64,000 nucleotides of DNA from Symsagittifera roscoffensis (Eukaryota; Xenacoelomorpha; Acoela; Convolutidae): assembly GCF_963678635.1 (NCBI RefSeq), contig NC_087070.1:38268600-38332599 (forward strand), written 5' to 3'. Each line of letters starts with the position of its first letter. Positions within the stretch are counted from its first letter, which is position 1. The notes beneath the pieces are model-generated. The model made no database searches and was not told the DNA's origin. It worked only from the letters and a program-made list of their open reading frames with translations. Shown here one piece after another: positions 51,911 through 61,637 of the stretch. The translations under genes were made by a program, and so were the position numbers.

Positions 51911-54199
51911 ACGGAAGTACTCGCGGCTACACTCGACACGAGATATATTGTGCGCGTGAATCAGAGTAGTTTGCCTCTTAATTACGTTTCTCTGCAGACA
52001 AAATAAAAACAAACTTTGCTTCAAGGAAAAATTATCTTTTCCCTGACTGAGACAATTTTTGAGAATTGAGACAGTTATTGTCGTGGGCTGGTAAAAAAAA
52101 CCGTGTCTAGTTTTGGGAAAATTTTTTCCTCGATGTGTGGCAATATTAATAGGGCCTAGCGGAAAAATAGATGGTTAGCGTTGTATCTCGTTACTAAAAT
52201 GGAGTATCATATGATGGAGAGACTTTATGATGGAAAATAATTTCAGCCAATCAGAATTGAGTTTTGAATTTTTTTAAATAAACTGCAAAAACCTGAAGGT
52301 AAACTTAAAACTGACAGATTGCAAAACAAGCAAGCAAAAAAACTTTCAAAGTTTGCTTTATTGAAGACGCTTCGAAAAAAAAACATCTTTCAAGGAAGCC
52401 GAATTAAAAGATAGTCGAAAAAATTCAAAAAGCTTCTTTTTATATCTGCACGATTTGTTCAGCATTTTCCATCATACGAGTACTCACCCGTTATTAAAAA
52501 TGTGACCATTAATTATCCAAAATCCAAGTTTATTTTATGTGGCAATTATAACAAAAAGCTGCAAAGCTTTAAAAGCGAGTCAACTTTCATTTTTAATTAT
52601 TTAAAAACATGCTAAAATGAGCACATTTTTGTTTTTCTTGACGGTTACAAGATTTTGGCCGGTTAAAATAGTTGTTTATTTCCAAATGAAATTAGTAGTA
52701 AAGATTATTGATAGTAAAATTAATCAATTTTTGAAAGACGCATATTGTACGTTGAAAATAATGTATATTTTTTTAGCATACTGAAATATCAATTTTGTTC
52801 TCAAAAAATTTGATTAAGTCAAATTTGGCTTAAGCTAAAAAAATTTTCCTCGAACCCTATTTTTGCATTTCAGTGTAACCTGTCTGCATCGTCAACTTAA
52901 TTGCTGGCACCCAAAAATGACCCTTGTTAATTCAAACAAAATAACTTCTTTTTATTTATCTTTTACCTTAAATTGTATTGCTGTTTTTATGCCATGTACG
53001 TTTGTGATTGCCGACGCTAAAATAGCGAGAAACATATCGCGCGTTATTTATATGACAAACTGAACAAATTGGCAAGTTTCATACGCAATAAATTAACGTA
53101 AAACAAATTAACGTCATTCTTCGAGAGTCGGAAAAAATAGCAAAACCTAAAAAATAGGAAAAATTATATGATTTCTTTTTTATTTTTTTACAAATTAGAG
53201 TAAAACAATTAAATCGCATAGAGCAAACAGTAGTCGAAAATATGATGGTTTTTTTTTAGTTTGGTTTTGAATAACTTTCTCAAAACAATTGCCCTGTTTT
53301 GAAGCCTTCACGACCTGTCCAATTCTGCATTCTTATTGACAAATATTGCTAAAAAGAGCGAGGGACCGACATCTTGCTTAAGATGAAATCTCAAAAAATT
53401 GTCAAAGTTCAAAAGAATTTTGGCTTCTGAGTTTTCAAAGCAAAAGCTAGCTGTTTGTAATATTTAATGGTTCTGCTCATTGATGAAAAATTTATTCTAA
53501 AGTTTTTATGTGTCACTTGCTTGTGTTCTGTTTTGTCAGCGACGACTTTGTTGTGCTAATAATTGTTCCAACAGTTTTCGAAGAAAATGACGGAATATTT
53601 GTGCTCGGTGTGGTGTTTTTTTTCCAGACAAACTTAGACTGTTCAGCTAGCAACTTATGACGAATCTTTCAAAAAATGTTGTTTTTCTGAGCTCAAAATT
53701 CAAAAATAAAAATTTCACCTGTGATCATTTGTTTAAGGTTGGGTGTTTAAGAATTGCCGTTTTGGCCAATTTGGGACACTTATCGCGCGATATATTTGGC
53801 GGTATTAATGCGTAACAGAAACTTTATTCCGTAGTAGAAACAGTTCCAATTTGGATCGAGGTATGCTTCTTGGTATAATTAATACTTTGCTTAATGCAAT
53901 TACATCACTTTGCGTGTGGGTGGACGAGTTTCAAAAAACTCTTAAATTTTGATTTTTTTTTCTTTTTTTGAGGTTATTATCAATTATTTTAACTTTAACA
54001 ACAACACAGAAAGTATTATTCAATGTTATTCCATGGACTGATCGCTCAGACAATTCGAATTAGCAAAACTAGTTATTTCAAAATAGTTCATGGCTCACAA
54101 CTTATTAGCGATAATCCATCGATGAATTATTGATAAATTTTTGGTTAGTTTTATCAGCAATAAAAGCATGAATGATTAACTACGTAGACTTTTCTTCAC
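51911..54199. repeat. Unit 2 of the tandem duplication, internally deleted
   Basis: A copy of 47901-51910 lacking about 1.75 kb (49159-50905), which is replaced by about 20 nt of T-rich sequence at about 53170-53189. High identity implies a recent event. Confidence 0.85.
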
Positions 54200-54870
54200 A
54201 AGTAGACTTCTTCAAAACTATTGAAAAAACAATTTTCTAAAACATTTATCAAAACATTGCACTTTTTGCTTAACTGCGGAAGCCATTAGAATTTAAAATG
54301 TTAGAAGGATCTATCAAAAAATTGTGTTGTGCAGTGAAGAAAACTTTTTTTAGAGAGTTTTGCTCAACGGCGGAGATTTCAGCTCAAATTTTGGAACAAA
54401 AACATTAATTAATATATTTTGAAAACATTTTGATTATCAAAGCACTTCATTGATATTTCATCACCTTTCAAAATGTTTTCATAACGGTGAAAAGTCAATA
54501 ATCATGGTTAAATGCGATTTTCCATTGATGCATCATCAAGGTTCTTCGATAAGTTTTTACTGATTCAGTTATGATTATCAATTGGAGATCAACCCGGTAA
54601 TAAAAAATGCGATTCAAGCTATAGGCATTTTAAAATTGTAAAAAATTCATATCTGCTAGCAAAAAATCCGACTACTGAATTTCTTTGCTGATTTCGACTA
54701 TGTGCGATCTATATTGCGACCGTAATGTGTTGAAGTTTGGACTCTACGTGACTTTGTATCGTGACCTTAATAGGATCAAGTTTAACTATTTCCCTCACTT
54801 TGGTATCGAGGAACGAATTGCCACCGCTGTACCGTGTAATGAAATCATTCGACGCGACAGTTAAGCATAT
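54200..54870. other. Receptor intron, no recognised features
   Basis: About 670 bp of AT-rich DNA, with no supported gene or repeat. Confidence 0.35.
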
Positions 54871-54889
54871 GTGAATTATGCACCTAGTA

Positions 54890-55315
54890 ACGAATCTCCC
54901 CCTTGTGCTCGGCTTTCGATTTTCTCGACCTCACTCAGGTATGTTTCGGCTTTCTCTACTTTCGTTTCAACTTTCTCGACCAAAATCGGGTTTCGACTTT
55001 GTTTTGCGACTAAAATGCTTCCGACAGCGGAATTTTAGTCGCAAAACTACACTTGCTTGACTATCAAAGTCGAAACATAAGTCGAGCACCTCGACCCGAG
55101 TTACTGTGCTTATGTCACGTTTCCGTGACTTTTGCTGCGATTGTTTGTCATTTTGATCTGCGGACATTGAGCGACAGTAAGTCGAAGCTTTCCTCAAATT
55201 CGAACGCGTACTTCATTTTTTGAACGCCTATTTTTTTACGCGACTAATTTTTGCGCGACTCGAACGCGTAATTCATTTTTGAACGCCCATCTTTTTTGCG
55301 CGACTGGTTGGTCGT
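54890..55315. repeat. Hairpin and short tandem repeat with GCGCGACT/TCGACC motifs
   Basis: TTTTGCGACTAAAAT is mirrored by ATTTTAGTCGCAAAA around a 14-bp loop near 55025, with outer GTTTCGACTTTG/AAAGTCGAAAC arms. A unit CGAACGCGTA(C/A)TTCATTTTTTGAACGCC is repeated at about 55200 and 55260. It shares the CCTCGACCCG and GCGCGACT motifs with the minisatellite at 24383-25704. Confidence 0.5.
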
Positions 55316-55848
55316 GACCTCATTTGGGAAGCACGGGGTGTCGACTTCAGTTGTACATCAATTTCAGTCTGAATGCGGGATTTGTGTGATCTCATACAGA
55401 ATTACAATTATTTCCGAATCTTCAATTTTACAAACGGTTGCTAACTAAATTTATTTTCTTTCTTTCTTAATGGTTTCTCGAGATATATTAGAAGGAGTAG
55501 TCAAATTACCACGGGTATGTTAAAAGATTCGAATGAATCGAGCGGCGATTCAGATAAATAAACAGCGCTCAAATATGTTCCTGAAATTGCCTAAAGAAAT
55601 ACCGGCATCTAATGACCTAAAGAAATACCGGCATATAATTAATGACAAAAAATTGCTAGGCTTATTTTTTAAAGGTGTTCGAAGAAGGCGCTAATTAAAA
55701 TCCGAAGGGCGCACAAACATCAGAAAAGTATATCCGGTCAAAACGTTATCTGCTTTGAAAAAAACGTTGAGACAAACAAAGTACAAGAAAAATCGGCACA
55801 ATCACCAATGCCTGCCAGAAGTAACGGAAAAACAGAAAAAGAGAATAA

Positions 55849-56360
55849 GAATACTCGTATCAGATCGAAGCCCTGAAAGTTCCGACTGCTTTTTAAGGTC
55901 TATGGAGCAATAAAAACAAGAAACATTTAAATGTAAAAAATTTTTTTTTTTAAATTTAAGATTTTTTTTGTAAAAACAACCCGCCACACGTCAAATTAGG
56001 TACAAAGTGATAGATTTTAATCCTATTAACAAATCACTTATGGCAAATAAGCTTCTTTCAACCATTTGGAACGATTTCTAAGATGGATTAAATCCCAGCT
56101 TACGTGTTAATAGCGCGAAATATATCGAGCGTTAATTGTCCCAAATTGGCCAGAATGGCATTCTTTAAACCCCTATAACTTTACAAAAATAATCACCGGT
56201 GAAGCTTTTTTCAAGTTTAAGCTCAGGACAACAATAGCTTTCGAATGATATAAAAAAATATTTCAAAAATGGCTAGATAAAAAGTCGAAATTTGTCTGAA
56301 GAAAAAAAAAACCCACCCCGAGCACAAGTATTCTGTTACTTTAGTATCAAAAGTTGGAAC
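55849..56360 (+). repeat. GTTCCGACT-family repeat, copy 7
   Basis: ACTCGTATCAGATCGAAGCCC, then GTTCCGACTGCT at 55879; ends AAAAGTTGGAAC. Slightly diverged but complete in layout. Confidence 0.8.
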
Positions 56361-56496
56361 AATAATCGGGCTTTTGGTCAAATTGAATATATACAATGCA
56401 GTCGTACTATTGCAAGCACTTTTGAGATTTGTCGAACAGAAAGGAAAATGTTTCCTTTTTTTAGTCACTTCACACGCTATGCAAAAAACTAAGGCA

Positions 56497-56720
56497 TTTT
56501 CAACCAATTTGGAACGATTTTAAGACGGATTAAATCTCCGCTTACGCGTTAATAGCGCAAAATATATCGCGCGTTAATTGTCCCAAATTGGTCAAAATGG
56601 CAATCCTTAAACCCCCGTCCTTAAAATCCCGTCAAAAATGGCTAGTTAAAAAGTCGAAAATTGTCTGAAGAAAAAAAAACCCACCCGAGCACAAGTATGT
56701 TGTTACTTGTTTAAACCCAC
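56497..56720 (+). repeat. GTTCCGACT-family repeat, copy 8 (partial)
   Basis: Only the interior and right part: CAATTTGGAACGATTTTAAG, TACGCGTTAATAGCGC, and ACCCACCCGAGCACAAG. Confidence 0.7.
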
Positions 56721-56738
56721 CCGAGTCCTAAGTTGTTG

Positions 56739-57973
56739 TTCCGGCTTTCGGTACGAAAATAACGGAATATTTGTGGTCGGGGTGGGTTTTTTTTTCTTCA
56801 GACAAATTTTGACTTTTTAACTAGCCATTTTGACCGAACTTTACATCATTCAAAAACTATTGTCGTCTTGAGCTTAAATTTGAAATTTTTTCCACCTGTG
56901 ATCACTTTTCGTAATGTTATGGGGGTTTAAAGATTGCCATTTTGGCCAAACTGGGATAATTAACGCGCGATATACAGTGCTGATTTAAATTATCCGGACA
57001 AAACGAACAAAACTTGAATTTTCAAACGCGTTTTTCTCAAATTGGGTTAACATTAGACAAAAAGTGAAGAGAACAAAAGTTGACTAGAATTTTATCAAAA
57101 TTAATATAGTGCTATGTTTTTTCCGAAATTCTCAACCAAAATTTTAACCCAAAAATGGGTCAGTTTGGCTTTTTTCAATTAATCAAGAATTACACTGAAA
57201 CCACTTCGTTAATTTATAAAAAAACTACATTAAAAGAAGCCTCCTACATAGCCCAACAAACTTTAAGAAGGGTTAAACCTCCAAAAACCAGTATAAGACA
57301 AAAAGTTTTTTCTTGATAGTCAATAAATGTGATTTTTACTAAATAAAACCCACAATCTCTGTTTAAAAACAAATTTTAAACAATTTGCGCAAACTTTCGG
57401 AGATTTAACCCTTCTTAAACTTTGTTGGGCTGTGTATGAGACTTCTTGTGATGTAGTTTTTTCATAAATTGACATAGTGGTTTCAGTGTAATTCTTGATT
57501 AATCGAAAAAAGCCAAATTGACCCATTTTTGGGGTAAAATTTTGGTTGAGAATTTCGGAGAAAAAATAGCACCAATTCAATTTTGATAAAATTTTGAGCA
57601 GTTTTTGTTCTCTTCATTTTTTGTCTAATCTTAACCCAATTTGAGAAAAACGCGTTTGAAAATTCAAGTTTTGTTCGTTTTGTCCGGATAATTTAAATCA
57701 GCACTGTATTTCGCGCTATTACTGCGTAAGCGGAGATTTAATCCAGCTTAGAAGTTGTTCCAAATTGGTTCAAGGAAGCTTATTTACCATAATTGATTAG
57801 TTAATGGGAGCGAAATCTATTTCTTTGTTTTTTATATGGCGTTTGGGGAGATGATTTTCATAGAAAAAACTTCAAATTATAGAAAAAAATTGGTTCATTT
57901 TGTTTTATTGAATTTATAATGTTAATGATATTTATGTAATTACTGCTCCATAAACCCTAAAAGGCAGTCCCAA
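56739..57973 (-). repeat. GTTCCGACT-family repeat, copy 9 (reverse), split by a MITE
   Basis: Reverse copy starting GTTCCGGCTTTCGGTACG and ending AAAGGCAGTCCCAAC. Its GATATATTTCGCGC centre is interrupted by the Tc1/mariner-like MITE at 56975-57706, with TA duplicated. Confidence 0.8.
56975..57706. mobile_element. Tc1/mariner-like MITE, copy 2, with TA target duplication
   Basis: Starts CAGTGCTGATTTAAATTA and ends TAATTTAAATCAGCACTG, flanked by TA (56973-56974 and 57707-57708). Long inverted arms. Inserted into repeat copy 9, so younger than it. Same family as 19899-20587, though diverged in the interior. Confidence 0.9.
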
Positions 57974-58496
57974 CATTCAGGACTTGGCCGAAAAATTATA
58001 TTCGGCCTTGAATGTTCAGATGTCTTTGCGGCGCCAGGTAAGCTGTAAGCAGCCAAGTCTAACACGTTTCTTAATGGCGGCAATTTACGCTATTGCGAGC
58101 ATTAATAGACCTATTCGTGAAACCTTGTTTTCATATTTAGCCTGGAGAATAGAACCAATTGGTTATCATTATCAGAGTACTCGTACATTGGTAAATTCGT
58201 TGTACGACAGTAACTTTAAAAATATTTTTCAGAAACCGATAATTATGTATACCGCACCTTATATATCTTTAATTTTATTTCAGTTTTAGTTACAAAATGG
58301 GGCTATTGTTTAGTAGATCCGACCAAGTCAACAACCCCCGCCCAAAAAAAAGATCTTAGTGGAGAGGGTTTTTTTTATTTTGTTTTAAGTTCAAATTTTC
58401 AACCAATCAAATTCGAAGATTTTACAGGCGACAATAAGCCATTTCAGTGCAATTTTAAAATCGAGTGGAATGGAAAGGTGTTAACATGGTCTAACT
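57974..58496. other. Receptor intron, no recognised gene
   Basis: A 101-codon plus-strand frame at 57984-58289 overlaps repeat edges and has no recognisable motif; not supported as a gene. Confidence 0.4.
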
Positions 58497-58532
58497 GGGA
58501 GGAAAAAGAGGGGGAGGGGGCGGGAGGATATT
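58497..58532 (+). repeat. G-rich tract downstream of the first visible GPCR 5' splice site
   Basis: GGGAGG and GGGGGAGGGGGCGGGAGG runs lie about 70-105 nt after the donor at 58601 in gene sense, that is C-rich in the transcript. Confidence 0.7.
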
Positions 58533-58601
58533 AAATTGTTTTCATCTGGGCAATCCCGATCGATTTTTGGCTTCTCGCACCTTTGGGTTAGTTGAACTGA
58601 C

Positions 58602-58789
58602 CTGTCTACAGCTAGCAGAAGTAGGTGTAGATAACTGTTGAGAACAAACACCTGCGGCATAGCAGTGACTAAGCTGAACCAGCCGACATAGAGGGGCCGC
58701 AGAAACGTTTCGGCCACTTGAAACAGCGCCAGAAGAGAATCGGAAATAGCCAGACTCACAATCACACGGTTGCGCGGAGTGCGGAGCTC
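58602..58789 (-). CDS. GPCR exon: intracellular loop 1, TM2, TM3 to the DRY motif
   Basis: 188 nt from the acceptor GGCTGTTTCAG (AG at 58791-58790) to the donor GACAG|GTCAGT (58602/58601). Loop 1 is E-L-R-T-P-R-N, TM2 has S-L-A-I-S-D-S-L-L (the conserved L-A-x-x-D), and TM3 runs to A-V-D-R, whose Arg codon is split by the intron. Position 3.25 is Phe rather than Cys. The upstream exon must end in phase 0. Confidence 0.85.
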
Positions 58790-60087
58790 CTGAAACAGCC
58801 GAGTGCTCATTGAGCCGATTGAAACATCAAAAAAACATATTATCATCGAGAGAACAAATTTTAAATTTTCCAAGCAGTTTTCCAGCATCTCGATTTTATT
58901 TCACTGGTAAAATGAAGCATTTCTCCCACAACTTGATAAAAGGGAAGATATCGCTAACATGTTTGCAAATTCGAATATAACAGAAACTGGGTTACAGGCG
59001 TTTGTTTTGAATGTGCCTAGATGTACGATGCCCAATGTGGCGTGCTCGGAAATCTTTCTAGGGGAAGGAGGAGGAGGAGGGGGGGTGCTTTGTGAGTTGT
59101 CGGGTTGTCGACAAAATTTTGGAAAAACTTTTTTCTATTTTTTGTTCCAACAGTTTTGATTGATTTTGAGGGTCCCCCTTAAAATGCCCACAGAAAAAAT
59201 TATGAGGTTGATACACTAGAAATTGGTGTCAAAAAGAGGGTACCAAAGGGAGACTATGGGCACTTTCTCTCCCCTCCCCTTGCAAATTTTTACAATTAAA
59301 TTCATTAGTCACGTTGTCCAATTGTTATGAAAGTTGACATGCAGACTAATTATATGCACATAATTTTCACTTTAAGGGACTTGTGTCTAAAGTTTTTTTG
59401 TCCTCCGGATCTGAGGGAAAGATACAGCATTGAACTAAGCTTTTCACCTGCTTCTTCAGGGCGCATACCGTTAACACTTTTTCTTTTTGACTTAAGTGCG
59501 GTTGCTTCCTCATCACCATGTCGTCTCTAATCTCAAACTACGTATGCATTTGCCCAAAGATTTTACACTTTCTTCTATTATTAAAGATTTCACAGTTTTC
59601 TTCTATTATTTTTATTTCTGTTTGAGAATAACTCTGTCCTCGAAATTTTCAAGGTATATGGTCAAAGATATTAATTTTTTCAAAAAATTTCGACAGCTAA
59701 AACCCCAAAAGTGCGAGTTTAAAGTTATGTTCATATCTTCTTGTCAAAATACTGCAACAGAGGCTGGCTTCAAACGACATTAAAATGTGTGTTACCTAAA
59801 AAAAGATAAAACTAATCACTTATTTTATCATAAATTATCAGTTTTTTTGTTTATTGGACATTTTCACGTAACTTGCAACCATTTTGATTGAACTCGGTCT
59901 TGTGATTTGTTTTCTATTTGATTTTTTTACAGTTTTGACATAAATTGTTTTGCCAAAAATTACTGCAGAGGAAAATTCTGACCGTAGTTTTGACAGATAT
60001 AGTTCAAAATTTAACAGCAAGCCTAATTATGTTTAAGTTAACTCTGCAGAAGTTTTTGGCATGTCAAATTATCCTCTTTGTTGTTGT
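58790..60087. other. No recognised gene between the GPCR exon and the second retroelement
   Basis: I looked for a minus-strand TM1 exon ending in phase 0 and saw none convincing. A G-rich run (GGAGGAGGAGGAGGGGGGG) lies at about 59063-59083. The rest is AT-rich. Confidence 0.4.
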
Positions 60088-60550
60088 TGTGATGGGCTGA
60101 AAAATACGCCAAATTAACTATGGTGGGACAGGATTTAGGATTAGTTTTTTTCCGTGAGATGTTTATTGGCCAATTTGCGCTGGTCGTTTTGCTGGCCAGG
60201 TTTTAGATATTTTCTTTATTTCTTAAGTATAAAACAAAGAGATGATGCTTTAGTTTTCTTATCTGTAGTTTCTATGTGGTGGTAGTGAGTTGACCACCTA
60301 AGATAGAGGACGTTATAGCTTATTATTATTAATGTTAGAGATCATTTGAATAACACAAATTAAAGACCTGTCAATCACGTTGATTGTTCTAACAACTTGA
60401 TGGTGCTAAAGACTGAAACTCACTCTGTGTTAACTATTGAGAGATTATAGTTATCTTCTATTCTTTGATCCATACTTACTTATTAAACTTTACTATTAAT
60501 TCAACTGTATTATTAATCTAGTTTTCAGATAAGATTTAGGGATTATCACA
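60088..60550 (+). repeat. 5' LTR of a second Ty3/gypsy-type element
   Basis: Begins TGTGAT and ends ATCACA (inverted ends), followed at once by a primer binding site. Length 463 bp. Contains TATAAAA at 60228-60234. The matching 3' LTR is beyond the window, so the boundary rests on the ends and the primer site. Confidence 0.75.
60228..60234 (+). promoter_or_regulatory. TATA box of the second element
   Basis: AAGTATAAAACAAAG, about 140 nt into the LTR; the only strong TATA-like sequence there. Confidence 0.5.
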
Positions 60551-61637
60551 TGGCGCAGCCAGCAGTTTCTTCTTCTGAAGACAGGACGGAACTGCTAGGT
60601 GTCCCTTCATTTTGGGGTAAACCGTCAGCCGAACCTCCTTATCCTTGGGAGGTGTGGATAGGCCAATTTTTCCTCGCCGTATCTTTCAAAGAAAATTGTG
60701 ACCCGAATATTCTACTTACAGATCCGGCAGAAGTACACGACGACCCCCATCAAGACCTGAACAAATTCCAAATTCAGAAACGGCAGAAGAAGCGGACAGT
60801 AGAACAGCAAGAAATGAAGCGGCAATCAGGAGAACAAACGAAGCGAACGAAGAACAAAGAAAGAAGGGACCCAAAATAAGTCCAAATGTGTATTTTCACG
60901 AAGCAGATGCAAGGATTAAGTCAAGGTTATTCTTCGCCTTGGGAAACGAAGGGAAGAAAAGATTCCTTCAACAACATGCACATACCAACCTAAACACAGT
61001 AAAATTCAAATTTTTCCATGATGCTTGCGAACAACTATTCAAACGGGAAAAGAACTATATCATAGAAAGGATGCAAATCTACAACGCACCGCACGGGGAC
61101 AGGGAAAGCCTCGAATCATTTTACCTCCGCCTAGCAGGACAAGCTTCAAAATGTGGATGGACAGAGGAGATAGAGAAGGAAGTCATTCGCGACATCTTTA
61201 TTGCAAAAATGAGATTCTCTGACATACAAAGAGAACTTTGCATTAGACCAGGAGCCACAGTAGATGATACTCTCAAATCGGCATTACTTCAGGAGAAGGG
61301 ATACGTGACAGCGAGCACTCTCCAAAAGCAGAACCCATCTATAACGAGCAATTCAGCGAACTTCACAAACTCATCTAACCAGTTTTGGGTCAAACAAGAA
61401 CCACTGATGTCCATCCAGTCGAAAAACAATGTCCAAAACAGAAGGAATAGAGGGCTAGCGAAAGGAAATTTCAAACCCAAAAATCAGCAAGACCAGTCGA
61501 ACACTCAATCTAAACCATGCTAATTCTGTGGAAGAAGATTCACACCCGAACACAAATCTAAATGCCAAGCCAGAGAAGCAACATGTATAAACTGTGGGAA
61601 AAAGGGACATTTTGCGAAATGCTGCAACAGTAATCAA
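60550..61637 (+). pseudogene. gag of the second Ty3/gypsy element, broken
   Basis: The N-terminus starts at the LTR edge and has P-W-E-V-W and F-F-L-A-V-S motifs. Downstream, F-F-A-L-G-N-E-G and a helical capsid-like region follow in another frame. The frame change lies between about 60780 and 60840. A TAA at 61521-61523 falls inside the nucleocapsid, between the first and second Cys of the first zinc-finger-like unit; a regular C-x2-C-x4-H-x4-C knuckle follows in the same frame (about 61590-61622). So at least one frameshift and one nonsense codon; non-functional as read, unless these are sequencing errors. Confidence 0.8.
60551..60565 (+). promoter_or_regulatory. Primer binding site of the second element
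   Basis: TGGCGCAGCCAGCAG directly abuts the LTR. The same bases also form the first codons of gag, whose ATG straddles the LTR end at 60550. Confidence 0.75.

Larger units (their letters stand above)
20994..58789 (-). other. Class A (rhodopsin-like) GPCR gene, partial, four exons visible
   Basis: Four exons joined by consensus splice sites and compatible phases encode 261 residues from intracellular loop 1 to the C-terminal tail. Introns are 14.9 kb, 2.0 kb and 20.1 kb. The join of the first two exons completes a D-R-Y motif, strong evidence that they belong together. The N-terminus and TM1 are missing: they should lie at higher coordinates, but I see no candidate between 58790 and 60087, so they may be outside the window. 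The receptor lacks Cys at 3.25 and in a very short extracellular loop 2, and lacks the TM6 C-W-x-P motif. Absence of that disulphide is typical of the melanocortin/S1P/cannabinoid/adenosine group, but ligand and subfamily are unassigned. Confidence 0.8.

Noticed and set aside
48852-53063. Two identical 66-codon frames (48852-49052 and 52863-53063) as a duplicated gene
   Set aside because: Identity is explained by the recent 4-kb DNA duplication; no coding signal.
57984-58289. 101-codon plus-strand frame
   Set aside because: Begins in a repeat edge, no recognisable domain, inside the receptor intron on the opposite strand.
58790-58888. The upstream part of the 135-codon frame (before 58789) as receptor TM1
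   Set aside because: The exon starts at a clear acceptor at 58790/58791 and the upstream residues do not fit TM1.
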